Shown here: positions 25,804-34,529 of the stretch, in pieces
Layout of the letters: each line of letters begins with the position of its first letter
How positions within the stretch are numbered: position 1 is the stretch's first letter
Position numbers and translations under genes: made by a program
Source: Bradyrhizobium sp. Rc3b
Lineage (GTDB): Bacteria > Pseudomonadota > Alphaproteobacteria > Rhizobiales > Xanthobacteraceae
Assembly: GCF_900114915.1 (NCBI RefSeq)
Contig: NZ_FOUS01000007.1
Location: 372,001-436,000, forward strand
DNA length: 64,000 bases
Reading direction: 5' to 3'
Notes under the pieces: generated by a model
What the model was told of the DNA's origin: nothing
What the model saw: the letters and a program-made list of their open reading frames with translations, nothing else
The model's database searches: none

Positions 25804-28173
25804 GTGAAACGCAAGAATGACCGTGGCTTTCCCGACAGGCAAGCCATCGTCGCCTTCATCAAGGCAAATCCCGGAAAGGTCGGGACCCGCGAAATTGCGC
25901 GCGAGTTCGGCCTGAAGAACGCCGATCGCGTCGAGCTCAAGCGCATATTGCGCGAGCTCGCCGACGACGGAACCATCAAGAAGAAGCGCCACAAGGTGTC
26001 CGAGCCGGACGCGCTGCCGCCGACGCTGGTCGCCGACATTACCGGCCGCGACGCCGACGGCGAATTGATCGCCTCCCCCACCGAATGGGACGAGGTCGAG
26101 AGTGGCGAGCCCCCCAAAATCCGCATCCAGATGCCGCGCCGGCCGAAGCCAGGCACCGTCGCCGGCGTCCGCGATCGCGTGCTGCTGCGCGTCGAGCGCA
26201 CGGACGACACCGAAGGCCCGGCCTATCGCGGCCACATCATCAAGGTCTTCGACAAGGCCAAGAGCCGCATCCTCGGCGTGTTCCGCGCGCTTCCCGAAGG
26301 CGGCGGGCGGCTCGTCCCCGTCGACAAGAAGTCCGCCGACCGCGAGCTGAACATCGCCGCGGCCGACACGCATGGCGCGCAGGACGGCGATCTCGTCAGT
26401 GTCGACATTGTCCGCACGCGCAGCTTTGGGCTGGCGTCCGGCCGCGTGAAGGAGAAGCTCGGCTCGGTCAAGTCGGAGAAGGCGATCAGCCTGATCGCGA
26501 TCTACGCCCACGACATCCCGCTGCAATTCTCCTCCGCCGCGATGCGCGATGCGGAAGCGGCGGAGCCCGCGAACCTGAAGGGCCGCGAGGATTGGCGCGA
26601 CGTGCCGCTTCTCACCATCGATCCGCCCGACGCCAAGGATCACGACGACGCGGTGCATGCTGAGGCCGATCCCGATCCCAACAACAAGGGCGGCTTCATC
26701 GTCAACGTCGCCATTGCCGATGTCAGCTTCTACGTACAGCCGGGCAGCGCGCTCGACCGCGACGCGCTCGATCGCGGCAATTCGGTCTATTTCCCCGACC
26801 GCGTCGTACCGATGCTGCCCGAGCGGATCTCGAACGATCTCTGCTCGCTGGTGCCGGGCGAGCCGCGTGGCGCGCTCGCGGTGCGCATGGTGCTCGGCCC
26901 CGACGGCCGCAAGCGCTCGCACAGCTTCCACCGCATCCTCATGCGCTCGGCGGCAAAGCTGAGCTACGCGCAGGCGCAGGCCGCGATCGACGGACGGCCC
27001 GACGACACCACCGGCCCCCTGCTCGATCCGATCTTGCGGCCGCTCTACGCCGCCTATGCCTGCGCCAAGCGCGCGCGAGACGAGCGCGATCCGCTCAATC
27101 TCGATCTGCCCGAGCGCAAGATCCTCTTGAAGAGCGACGGCACGGTCGACCGCGTCGTCGTCCCTGAGCGACTCGATGCGCACAAGCTGATCGAGGAGTT
27201 CATGATCCTCGCCAATGTCGCGGCGGCCGAGATGCTGGAGAAGAAATCGCTGCCGCTAATCTACCGCGTGCACGACGAGCCGACCTTGGAGAAGGTCCAC
27301 GCACTCGCCGAATTTCTGGAAACGCTCGACGTTCCCTTCGCCAAATCAGGCGCGCTGCGTCCCACCACATTCAACCGCGTGCTGGCCCAGCTCGAAGGCC
27401 ATGATTACTATCCGCTGGTCAGCGAGGTCGTGCTGCGTGCCCAGGCGCAGGCCGAATACTCGTCCGAGAACTATGGGCACTTCGGCCTGAATTTGCGCCG
27501 CTACGCGCATTTCACTTCGCCGATCCGCCGCTATGCCGACCTCGTCGTGCACCGCGCGCTGGTCCGCGCGCTCGGCCTCGGCGAAGGCGCCCTGCCCGAC
27601 AGCGAGACGCCGGAAACCTTAAGCGAGGTCGCAGCCCACATCTCGGTGACCGAGCGACGCGCGATGAAGGCGGAACGCGAGACCGTCGACCGGCTCATTG
27701 CCCATCACCTGGCTGATCGCATCGGCGCGAGTTTCCAGGGCCGGGTCTCCGGCGTCACCCGCGCCGGCCTGTTCGTCAAGCTCGCTGAGACTGGTGCGGA
27801 CGGCCTGATCCCGATCCGATCCCTCGGCACGGAATATTTCAACTATGACGAGGGCCGACACGCCCTCGTCGGCACGCGCAGCCGCACCATGTATCAGCTC
27901 GGCGACGTGGTCGACGTCCGCCTGATCGAGGCAGCGCCGATCGCGGGCGCGCTGCGCTTCGAGCTGCTGTCGTCCTCCAGTGAGACCGCGCCGCGCGAAC
28001 GCAGGTCATCCGGTCCGCAGCGCCGCCCCTCATTCAAGGCGCATCCCGGACGCAGCCCGGATAGAAAACGCAAGCCGCCGAAGCCAAAATCCGGCAAACC
28101 GAAGAAGGGCCAGGGAAAGAATAAAGGAAAGAACAAGGGAAAAGGCGGCGGTAAAAAGGGCAAAGCATGGTGA
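25804..28173 (+). CDS. rnr: Ribonuclease R
   Basis: 789 residues from the GTG at 25804 (AGAGG 4 nt upstream). Order: an N-terminal winged-helix region (GTREIAREFGLKNADRVELK), cold-shock-like OB domains, the RNB catalytic domain with DPPDAKDHDDAV near residue 280 (the metal-binding aspartates), an S1 domain near residues 640-720 (FQGRVSGVTRAGLFVKLAE), and a Lys/Gly-rich tail from about 745. It is a processive 3'-5' exoribonuclease for structured RNA and ribosome quality control. It overlaps the next gene by 7 bp. Confidence 0.96.
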   Translation: MKRKNDRGFPDRQAIVAFIKANPGKVGTREIAREFGLKNADRVELKRILRELADDGTIKKKRHKVSEPDALPPTLVADITGRDADGELIASPTEWDEVESGEPPKIRIQMPRRPKPGTVAGVRDRVLLRVERTDDTEGPAYRGHIIKVFDKAKSRILGVFRALPEGGGRLVPVDKKSADRELNIAAADTHGAQDGDLVSVDIVRTRSFGLASGRVKEKLGSVKSEKAISLIAIYAHDIPLQFSSAAMRDAEAAEPANLKGREDWRDVPLLTIDPPDAKDHDDAVHAEADPDPNNKGGFIVNVAIADVSFYVQPGSALDRDALDRGNSVYFPDRVVPMLPERISNDLCSLVPGEPRGALAVRMVLGPDGRKRSHSFHRILMRSAAKLSYAQAQAAIDGRPDDTTGPLLDPILRPLYAAYACAKRARDERDPLNLDLPERKILLKSDGTVDRVVVPERLDAHKLIEEFMILANVAAAEMLEKKSLPLIYRVHDEPTLEKVHALAEFLETLDVPFAKSGALRPTTFNRVLAQLEGHDYYPLVSEVVLRAQAQAEYSSENYGHFGLNLRRYAHFTSPIRRYADLVVHRALVRALGLGEGALPDSETPETLSEVAAHISVTERRAMKAERETVDRLIAHHLADRIGASFQGRVSGVTRAGLFVKLAETGADGLIPIRSLGTEYFNYDEGRHALVGTRSRTMYQLGDVVDVRLIEAAPIAGALRFELLSSSSETAPRERRSSGPQRRPSFKAHPGRSPDRKRKPPKPKSGKPKKGQGKNKGKNKGKGGGKKGKAW

Positions 28174-28607
28174 CGATGAGCACGGCCCCAAAAATCTGGA
28201 CGCGCGAGACGGGTCTCGTCGAGAAGCGCGATCTCTGGACGGCGATGAAGCGCGGCTTTCGCGGCCGCTGCCCGCGCTGTGGCGAGGGCAAGCTGTTCCG
28301 CGCCTTCCTGAAGACCGCAGACGATTGCGCCAGCTGCGGCCTCGATTTCACGCCGCACCGCGCCGACGATCTGCCCGCCTATCTCGTCATCGTCATCGTC
28401 GGTCACATCGTGGTGCCCACGATCCTCTGGATCGAGACCAATTACACGACGCCGGTCTGGCTCAGCTTCGCGGCCTATCTGCCCTTCACCTTCGTCGCCT
28501 CGCTTGCGCTGCTGCAGCCGGTGAAGGGAGCTGTGGTCGGCCTGCAATGGGCTCTGCGCATGCACGGGTTTGACGAGAACCCTCCGGATGGTATTCCGCC
28601 TGTGTAA
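28167..28607 (+). CDS. DUF983 family zinc-ribbon membrane protein
   Basis: 146 residues. An N-terminal zinc ribbon, CPRCGEGKLF and CASCGLDF (four cysteines between residues 34 and 58), is followed by two membrane helices (about 68-87 and 95-118), which is the DUF983 layout. The function is not established. The start lies inside the last codons of rnr, so it is translated from the rnr message. topA-rnr-DUF983-Nudix is a conserved order in Rhizobiales as far as I know. Confidence 0.88.
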   Translation: MVTMSTAPKIWTRETGLVEKRDLWTAMKRGFRGRCPRCGEGKLFRAFLKTADDCASCGLDFTPHRADDLPAYLVIVIVGHIVVPTILWIETNYTTPVWLSFAAYLPFTFVASLALLQPVKGAVVGLQWALRMHGFDENPPDGIPPV

Positions 28608-28637
28608 GCAAGAAGCAAAAAGCGTTTGGGTGAGGAC

Positions 28638-29390
28638 ATGACGGATATTGCGCAGGTCGCGGAGAAGGCCAAGGTCCACGAGGAGAAGGAAGCCGATCAT
28701 CATCCCTATTTCCGTCCGAGGGATGCGGCAACCCTGATCCTGGTCGACCGCAGCGGCGCCATTCCGAAGGTGCTGGTCGGCAAGCGCCACGACAAGGTGG
28801 TGTTCATGCCCGGCAAGTTCGTCTTCCCGGGCGGACGCGTCGACAAGGCCGACTATCGCGTGCCCTGCGCTGCGCCCATCACCGCCGAGCTGGAGGCCAA
28901 TCTCGCCAAGGGCAGCCCGAAGACGCCGGCCTCGCGCGCGAAGTCGCTCGCCATTGCCGCGATCCGCGAGGCCTGCGAAGAAACCGGTCTCTGCCTCGGG
29001 CGCACGGCCGAGGGCAAAGTGTCAAAGCTCGACGGGCCCTGGAAGCCGTTCGCCGATGCAGGCCTCCTGCCCGATCCCTCCAGCCTGTTCCTGATCGCGC
29101 GCGCGATCACTCCGCCCGGCCGCGTCAAACGGTTCGACACGCGCTTCTTCACGGCAGACGCCTCCGCGATCACCCACCGCGTCGACGGCGTGATCCATGC
29201 AGATGCCGAACTGGTCGAGCTGGTCTGGGTCGAGCTCGGCTCGAAGCCGCTGGCCGATTTGCATCCGATGACGCGCAATGTACTCAACGAGCTCCATACC
29301 CGCCTTGCCACCGGCCCGCTGCGCCACGACGCGCCGGTGCCGTTCTTCCATTTCTACGGCGGCAAGATGCAGAAGGATATTTTGGGCTGA
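28638..29390 (+). CDS. Nudix hydrolase
   Basis: 250 residues from the ATG at 28638 (GTGAGG just upstream). The Nudix helix is seen as AIAAIREACEETGL near residue 110, preceded by the VFPGGRVD strand at about 67. A long insertion separates the glycine-rich start from the REACEE helix, as in the large NUDT7/19-like or alphaproteobacterial subgroup. It should hydrolyse a nucleoside diphosphate derivative or CoA-type substrate; which one cannot be read. It ends a unit with rnr and DUF983. Confidence 0.88.
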   Translation: MTDIAQVAEKAKVHEEKEADHHPYFRPRDAATLILVDRSGAIPKVLVGKRHDKVVFMPGKFVFPGGRVDKADYRVPCAAPITAELEANLAKGSPKTPASRAKSLAIAAIREACEETGLCLGRTAEGKVSKLDGPWKPFADAGLLPDPSSLFLIARAITPPGRVKRFDTRFFTADASAITHRVDGVIHADAELVELVWVELGSKPLADLHPMTRNVLNELHTRLATGPLRHDAPVPFFHFYGGKMQKDILG

Positions 29391-29492
29391 TCTCAACGGA
29401 CATCGCGGCAGTCGCCACAAGCGGACTTCCGCGCGTCACGCGATGAGCAAACTCAGGGCATCCCCCCTGAAGGCACGGTCTTCGCTGCCGCT

Positions 29493-30794
29493 CTATCCGT
29501 GGCCGATCGCCCAATGCCGGGGCCACACAAGCTGCTCCAGCCCTCGCGCCGTCGCAGAGGTGAACGACGACCAGCGCGTGGAGTCCTGACGACGGTACAA
29601 TAGACCGCCGGGGCCCATATTCGGGTAGATCGCGACGTGAATATCGAAACCCTCGCCCGCCGGAACATCAGGTCCAAACCAATAGGTTGGGCTTCGCCCC
29701 GGCTCACGACCAACGATGGCTGTCAGAGTTTGCCTTGGTCCCCGAAGCCCAAGCCAGAACGGCGCGATCGAACCAGGCGCGAAGGCCGTGAAAATCGTCT
29801 GGGCCGTTGCAACATCGGCCGCAGCGCTTTGCCCCACAAGCCTCAGCTCGATCCGACGCCCGCTCTCCAAACGTCCGCTAAACGGTGCCTCGACATCTCC
29901 GTGCCGCAGCACTTTCCACCCGGCGGGATCAGGATCCGGTAGCGGCCATTCCATCCTCTCCCTGACGACGCCGTCGGTATCCAGCACCTGATAACGCAAG
30001 CCTTCCTCGTCAAGCGCGGCTTGAATGCAATGCAGATACTCGACGCCTTCCGGCATCCTGTGAGCCGTTCCTGCGCCCGCAGTGCAAATCTGCAGGACAC
30101 CACGATGTGCCTGGACGTCGAAGGCGAGGATGTGGCTGCACAGATAGGCAAGCACGTTTTCCTTCACCAGAAGGTCCCAGAACGGACGCGCATATTCGTG
30201 GCCGATCTCGCGCTGATACGTCCCGGTAAAGCCGTTGACAGGAAACACCGGGTGATGGCCAAGGACGAGCTTGTGTCGGGCATCACCATGTTCTCTGAGC
30301 GTGGCTTCCAGCCACGCGAGCTCAACATGGCCCTCACCTCCAAGGCCACTCCAGAGCGTGTTGACGAACACCATCAGGAGGTCGCCGCGCCGCACGAAGT
30401 AAGAGAGACCGGCTTGCCCCGGCGGCCCATTGTCCGGCAGGTCCAACACTGCGCGAAACACCGCCTCGCTCATCACGTCATAGGTAGTATGGTTGCCGGT
30501 GGTGTGCCAGATCGGAGTGGCCGCACGGTCGAGCCACGCCATTTCCGTTTCCAGCCAGTATCGCCACTGCGCACGCAGAGCGTCCGGGTCCGGCGTGAGT
30601 CCGATGATCTCATCGCCCGGAAAGAGAATGAAGTCAGGCTGCGGTATCAGGCGTTGAACGACTGCGTTGACCGAGGCGAAGGTCTTTTCGTGCAAGGCAC
30701 CGGGCACGCCCGAACACGAGTCACCATACAACAGAAACTGGTGGCCCTTGCCGCGCGGCAGAAGCGCGGGAATGGAATTATTCGCAGAGGTCAT
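29493..30794 (-). CDS. Calcineurin-like metallophosphoesterase
   Basis: 433 residues. Metal-site motifs in order: YGDSCS near residue 24, FPGDEIIG near 59, TTGNHTTYD near 98, LGHHPVFP near 177 and CSHILAFD near 215. The first motif lacks the usual DxH histidine (it reads DSC) and the last is SHIL rather than GHxH, so the site is divergent. Residues after about 270 form an extra beta-rich domain of unknown role. There is no signal peptide. It is probably a phosphodiesterase or phosphatase with an unknown substrate. It stands alone, convergent with the Nudix gene. Confidence 0.78.
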   Translation of the reverse strand: MTSANNSIPALLPRGKGHQFLLYGDSCSGVPGALHEKTFASVNAVVQRLIPQPDFILFPGDEIIGLTPDPDALRAQWRYWLETEMAWLDRAATPIWHTTGNHTTYDVMSEAVFRAVLDLPDNGPPGQAGLSYFVRRGDLLMVFVNTLWSGLGGEGHVELAWLEATLREHGDARHKLVLGHHPVFPVNGFTGTYQREIGHEYARPFWDLLVKENVLAYLCSHILAFDVQAHRGVLQICTAGAGTAHRMPEGVEYLHCIQAALDEEGLRYQVLDTDGVVRERMEWPLPDPDPAGWKVLRHGDVEAPFSGRLESGRRIELRLVGQSAAADVATAQTIFTAFAPGSIAPFWLGLRGPRQTLTAIVGREPGRSPTYWFGPDVPAGEGFDIHVAIYPNMGPGGLLYRRQDSTRWSSFTSATARGLEQLVWPRHWAIGHG

Positions 30795-30857
30795 GGCCTT
30801 CCATCGCGTTGTTCGGCCGCGAGGATGGCAATTTCCGGAACGGGTCGCAACTAGGCC

Positions 30858-31400
30858 TTAGCTCTCGTCAGGCTCGGTGCCGACATAGTCGCGCGCCGGC
30901 AGTTTCAGGAGGCGGCCGATCTCGCTCGCCAACTTGTCCGCCTCCTCGCGCCTAGTGAAGCTCACCAGCGTGATCGGCTCGGTGCCCTTGTTGCCGCAGA
31001 GATTGACGTCATAGGTCGTCAGCTCGGGATCGTAGTCGTCGGTGATGCTGATGAAGTGATAATCGGCGAGATCGCGCGATGAGCGGATATTCAGCAGGCC
31101 GAACTGCCTTGTGATGACGATCTGGCGCAGCGTCTCGTTGAGCACGACGAAATAGCGGAACGTGAGCAGGATGAGGCCAGGAATGCCGACCAGCAATCCG
31201 AGCCCCGTAAACACCAGCACCGGCATGAGGTCATCGGCGAGCCTTCCGAAGCCGAAAAAATCCTGCCGCAGCCCGAGCGCGACATTCCACAGCAGATAGC
31301 CGCTCGCCGCCAGCAGCGGCAGCGACAGCAGCCGGCCGACCCATGGCATGGGCCGGTCGATGCGAACGATGCCACCGTCCACGGTCATTGCGCGGGCCAT
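30858..31400 (-). CDS. Two-helix membrane protein of unknown function
   Basis: 180 residues from the ATG at 31400, with GAGGAG 8 nt upstream. Two hydrophobic segments (about 24-42 and 59-82) sit before a soluble C-terminal half of mixed strands that resembles the PH-like domains of small bacterial membrane proteins (YFVVLNETLRQIVITRQFG). I do not recognise a specific family. It lies 63 bp upstream of the metallophosphoesterase on the same strand and may be co-transcribed. Confidence 0.75.
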   Translation of the reverse strand: MARAMTVDGGIVRIDRPMPWVGRLLSLPLLAASGYLLWNVALGLRQDFFGFGRLADDLMPVLVFTGLGLLVGIPGLILLTFRYFVVLNETLRQIVITRQFGLLNIRSSRDLADYHFISITDDYDPELTTYDVNLCGNKGTEPITLVSFTRREEADKLASEIGRLLKLPARDYVGTEPDES

Positions 31401-31612
31401 TGAAGCGTCTCCTCACGAGGTCACGGCTTAGGTCGGAGCCAGCGGTGGATTGGTTCGATGGCTCCTGCGGGCTTGCCGCGTGCCCCCCGAAATGACGCGA
31501 TTGTGCTAACCGCGTCGCGAAAAACAAAAGATTCTTCCCGCCTCCCCCGATGGCGGAGTTCCGTCGCATGCCTATGTCTTTCCCCAACGTCACCAAGAAC
31601 GGACACCGGGCG

Positions 31613-32938
31613 ATGGCACAACGGCAACTCAAGCTTGGCGCGTTCATGCGCCCGATCAGCATCCACACCGGCGCCTGGCGCTATCCCGGGGCCTGGCCGG
31701 ACGCCAATTTCAACTTCTCGCACATCAAGACGCTGATCCAGAAGCTCGAGGCCGGCAAGTTCGACGCCTTCTTCATGGCCGATCACCTCGCCGTGCTGAA
31801 CATGCCGGTCAATGCGCTCAAGCGCAGCCACACGGTGACCTCGTTCGAGCCGTTCACGCTGCTGTCGGCGCTCTCGGCGGTCACCGAGCGGATCGGCCTG
31901 ATCGCGACGGGCTCGACCACGTTTGACGAGCCCTACCACGTCGCGCGCCGCTTCGCCTCGCTCGATCATCTCAGCGGCGGCCGCGCCGGCTGGAATATCG
32001 TCACGACATCGAACCCGGACGCGGCCCTGAATTTCGGCCTCGATGATCACATGGAGCATGCCGAGCGCTACAAACGCGCCCGCGAGTTCTACGATGTCGT
32101 CACGGGCCTGTGGGATTCCTTCGCCGACGACGCCTTCGTGCGCGATGTCGAGAGCGGGCTATTTTTCGATCCCGCGAAGATGCACACGCTCGACCACAAC
32201 GGCAAATATCTGAAGGTGCGCGGCCCCCTCAACATTGGCCGTCCCGTGCAGGGCTGGCCGGTGATCGTGCAGGCCGGCGCCTCCGAAGATGGCAAGCACC
32301 TCGCGGCAGAAACGGCGGAAGCCGTGTTCACCGGCGGCGGCAGCCTCGCCGACGGACAAAAGCTCTATGCCGACATCAAGGGCCGCATGGAGAGGATCGG
32401 CCGCGATCCCGAGCATCTGAAGATCCTGCCCGGCGCATTCGTGGTGGTCGGCGACAGCGTCGATGAGGCCAAAGAGAAGCGCACGCTGCTCGACAGCCGC
32501 GTGCATTACGACAGCGCCATCGCCTCGCTCTCGGTCATCCTCGGCACCGATGCCTCGGGCTTCGACCCCGACGGCCAACTGCCTGACATCCCCGAGACCA
32601 ACGCCAGCAAGAGCGGCCGGCAGCGCATGGTCGACCTTGCCAAGCGCGACAAGCTCACCGTGCGCCAGCTCGCCCAGCGCGTCGGGGGCTATGGCGGGCT
32701 GTCCTTCGTCGGCACGGCCAAAACCATCGCCGACCAGATGGAGGAATGGCTGGTCGGGCGCGGCTCCGACGGCTTCAACATCATGTTCCCGTTCCTACCC
32801 GCAGGCCTCGACGATTTCGTCGACAAGGTCGTCCCCGAGCTGCAGCAGCGCGGGATTTTCCGGAAAGAGTATGAAGGGCCCACTTTGAGGGAGAATCTGG
32901 GCCTGCCGCGGCCGAAAAACCGGTTCTTCGAGGGGTAA
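31613..32938 (+). CDS. LLM-class flavin-dependent monooxygenase (NtaA/SnaA/DszA type)
   Basis: 441 residues from the ATG at 31613 (MAQRQLKLGAFMRP, the usual family start); in-frame ATGs at 31550, 31568 and 31574 are alternatives and no ribosome site is decisive. The bacterial luciferase-like barrel shows FFMADHLAVLN near residue 55, ATGSTTFDEPYHVARRFASL near 100, SGGRAGWNIVTTSNP near 125 and a WPVIVQAGAS strand. Relatives oxidise nitrilotriacetate, sulfones or alkane sulfonates with FMNH2 from a separate reductase. No reductase gene is adjacent; the substrate is unknown. Confidence 0.87.
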   Translation: MAQRQLKLGAFMRPISIHTGAWRYPGAWPDANFNFSHIKTLIQKLEAGKFDAFFMADHLAVLNMPVNALKRSHTVTSFEPFTLLSALSAVTERIGLIATGSTTFDEPYHVARRFASLDHLSGGRAGWNIVTTSNPDAALNFGLDDHMEHAERYKRAREFYDVVTGLWDSFADDAFVRDVESGLFFDPAKMHTLDHNGKYLKVRGPLNIGRPVQGWPVIVQAGASEDGKHLAAETAEAVFTGGGSLADGQKLYADIKGRMERIGRDPEHLKILPGAFVVVGDSVDEAKEKRTLLDSRVHYDSAIASLSVILGTDASGFDPDGQLPDIPETNASKSGRQRMVDLAKRDKLTVRQLAQRVGGYGGLSFVGTAKTIADQMEEWLVGRGSDGFNIMFPFLPAGLDDFVDKVVPELQQRGIFRKEYEGPTLRENLGLPRPKNRFFEG

Positions 32939-32965
32939 TCGGGCCGTTTTGGGGGGCTTTTGCCG

Positions 32966-33002
32966 CTAGAGCCCCGTACGGGGGCTCTAGGTTGTTGTTT
33001 TT
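32966..33002 (+). terminator. Rho-independent terminator after the LLM monooxygenase
   Basis: A perfect 10-bp stem CTAGAGCCCC / GGGGCTCTAG with a 5-nt GTACG loop, followed by GTTGTTGTTTTT. It lies 28 bp after the stop. Confidence 0.85.
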
Positions 33003-33058
33003 GACGCGTTTTCTTGACGCGAACCGGTGCCCACTTCGCTTGAAAACGCTTCGAAACC

Positions 33059-33086
33059 TTGACATCAGGCGGTTTCTGGCTAGGTT
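33059..33086 (+). promoter_or_regulatory. Probable sigma-70 promoter of rpmG
   Basis: A perfect -35 box TTGACA (33059-33064) is followed after 16 bp by TAGGTT (33081-33086), 60 bp before the rpmG start. A ribosomal protein gene standing alone behind a terminator needs its own promoter, and this is the best match. Confidence 0.55.
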
Positions 33087-33146
33087 GCCGGCCAACGCGG
33101 GCCGTTTGGCCGGCTCCAGATTCCCTTCATTCCTGAGGTTCTGAAC

Positions 33147-33314
33147 ATGGCCAAAGCGGTCACCATCAAGGTCAAGCTCGTGTCCTCGGCCGACACCGGC
33201 TTCTACTACGTCGCCAAGAAGAATTCGCGCACCATGACCGACAAGCTGGTCAAGAAGAAGTACGATCCCGTGGCGCGCAAGCACGTCGAATTCCGCGAAG
33301 CCAAGATCAAGTAA
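33147..33314 (+). CDS. rpmG: 50S ribosomal protein L33
   Basis: 55 residues: MAKAVTIKVKLVSSADTGFY at the start, then YVAKKNSRT and the basic KKKYDPVARKHVEFREAK segment. This is the cysteine-free L33 of Proteobacteria. It is too short for a 60-residue cutoff and easy to miss. It has its own promoter and terminator. In Caulobacter rpmG lies close to divK-pleD; here it is about 3.5 kb away and on the other strand. Confidence 0.97.
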   Translation: MAKAVTIKVKLVSSADTGFYYVAKKNSRTMTDKLVKKKYDPVARKHVEFREAKIK

Positions 33315-33340
33315 GATCGCGGACAAGCTGCTGAGTTTTG

Positions 33341-33367
33341 CGGGGCCTTCACGGGCCCCGTTTTTCT
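33341..33367 (+). terminator. Rho-independent terminator of rpmG
   Basis: Stem CGGGGCC / GGCCCCG with a 6-nt loop TTCACG, then TTTTTCTTT. It starts 26 bp after the rpmG stop. Confidence 0.9.
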
Positions 33368-33382
33368 TTACCTATCCTTCTC

Positions 33383-33528
33383 CGTTATCCTGAGGCGCGA
33401 GCCGTGCGATGCAGAGCATCGCGCGGAGAGCCTCGAAGGATGAACGGCCGAGATGCGGCCGGGCTGTCGCCCTTCGAGGCTCGCCCTGCGGGAAACCGCA
33501 GGACGAGCACCTCAGGGTGACGGTGAGA
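33383..33528. repeat. Dispersed repeat, CCTGAGG/CCTTCGAGG family, copy 2
   Basis: It starts CGTTATCCTGAGGCGCGAG and ends CACCTCAGGGTGACGGTGAGA. Internal palindromes are GCCTCGAAGGATGAAC and CGCCCTTCGAGGCTCG. The closest relative is at 34378-34511, in the same orientation; the two flank the Cys-rich secreted protein gene. Confidence 0.85.
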
Positions 33529-33784
33529 GAGCGCGAGCCACAGCCATATCGGCGCGCTGCGCTGCAGAGTCGTTCCCAACCGCTTCGCTTCCGCCTTCGT
33601 TCTTCGAGCTTCAGTGGACAAGCCGCCCGCATGGCGGAGCAAGCGCATTCTCTTGTTGGTTGCCATGGCGATGGCGAATTTATCGCTAAGCGATCCCTCA
33701 ACCCCCGGTTGCTCAATCCTAAATGTCTGTTACCGTGCACTTACCGGCACGGAATTTCCGTCCGGATTTGGGAAGGACATGGTC
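33529..33784. other. Non-coding stretch before the Cys-rich protein gene
   Basis: The gap from rpmG to the next gene is 470 bp. After the terminator and the repeat, this remainder holds a degenerate relative of the CCGCCTTCG ... GGACAAG palindrome seen at 21545-21662 (about 33589-33635). A hydrophobic frame from 33614 is in phase with the following gene but has no ribosome site. GGAAGG at 33771-33776 serves the ATG at 33785. No gene is seen. Confidence 0.55.
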
Positions 33785-34336
33785 ATGAGATTGTCATCGA
33801 GCCTTGTCGTGCCTTCAACCATCGCTGCCTTGTCGACTGCCCTGCTGTGCGCCCCGGCCGCGTCGCAAATTCCGACCGGCTCCGCCGCTACGCTTCCCCC
33901 TGTTACGGTCGATGCGCCGAAACAGGTGGCAAAGCCGCACGTGTCGGAGCGGGGAGCAAACACAACGGCGCCGCGTCGAACTGCGTCAACCACTCGAACG
34001 GCAACCGCGCGCACGCCTTCCTATGCACCGGGTTCTGTGATGGGGAGGATAGCCAGCCTGGAGAAAGTCGCCAGCAGCTGCAACGGTGGCTGTGCATCAA
34101 GCTTCCGGCACGGCAAGGAGCCGTGGATCGGATGCAGCGAGTCGGGCGGCAATGTGAACTATGGACCCTTCTCGCCAACGTGCCGAGACACCATCACCCA
34201 TTCATCCTACGAGAATTGCGTCGAGACGAAGGTGTTCCTGGGCGAGTTTCGAAACAGAGCCCACTGGTTTTGCAGCAGCCTGCAGGCCGGCAACAGGTTC
34301 AAGGTCGCCGATCTCAAGCGCTCAGGACATCGCTAG
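33785..34336 (+). CDS. Secreted Cys-rich hypothetical protein
   Basis: 183 residues from the ATG at 33785 (GGAAGG 8 nt upstream; an ATG at 33779 is too close to it). A signal peptide ends near LLCAPAASQ. Next comes a Thr/Pro/Ala-rich, probably disordered region (about 30-85), then a C-terminal domain with six cysteines (SSCNGGC, WIGC, PTC, ENC, WFC) that could form three disulfides. No known domain is recognised. The gene lies between two direct copies of the same dispersed repeat and has a less GC-biased composition than its neighbours, so it may be acquired. Confidence 0.68.
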   Translation: MRLSSSLVVPSTIAALSTALLCAPAASQIPTGSAATLPPVTVDAPKQVAKPHVSERGANTTAPRRTASTTRTATARTPSYAPGSVMGRIASLEKVASSCNGGCASSFRHGKEPWIGCSESGGNVNYGPFSPTCRDTITHSSYENCVETKVFLGEFRNRAHWFCSSLQAGNRFKVADLKRSGHR

Positions 34337-34377
34337 TCCATACCGCTCGCCGATTGCTGCAAGCGCTTATCCCGATC

Positions 34378-34511
34378 CGTCATCCTGAGGTGCGAGTGGC
34401 GCGATGCAAGAGCATCGCGCCGGGAACCTCGAAGGATGAACGGTCGAGATGCAGCCGCGCCGTCGCCCTTCGAGGCTCGCCGAAGGCGAGCACCTCAGGG
34501 TGACGGTGAGA
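34378..34511. repeat. Dispersed repeat, CCTGAGG/CCTTCGAGG family, copy 3
   Basis: It starts CGTCATCCTGAGGTGCGAG, contains ACCTCGAAGGATGAACGG and CGCCCTTCGAGGCTCG, and ends CACCTCAGGGTGACGGTGAG. It is a close match to 33383-33528, lies in the same direction, and sits beyond the Cys-rich protein gene. Confidence 0.85.
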
Positions 34512-34529
34512 GATACTAATCCCAGAAGC

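Noticed and set aside
33614..33784. 57-codon N-terminal extension of the Cys-rich secreted protein
   Set aside because: The extension overlaps a degenerate repeat and would bury the signal peptide; GGAAGG supports the ATG at 33785.
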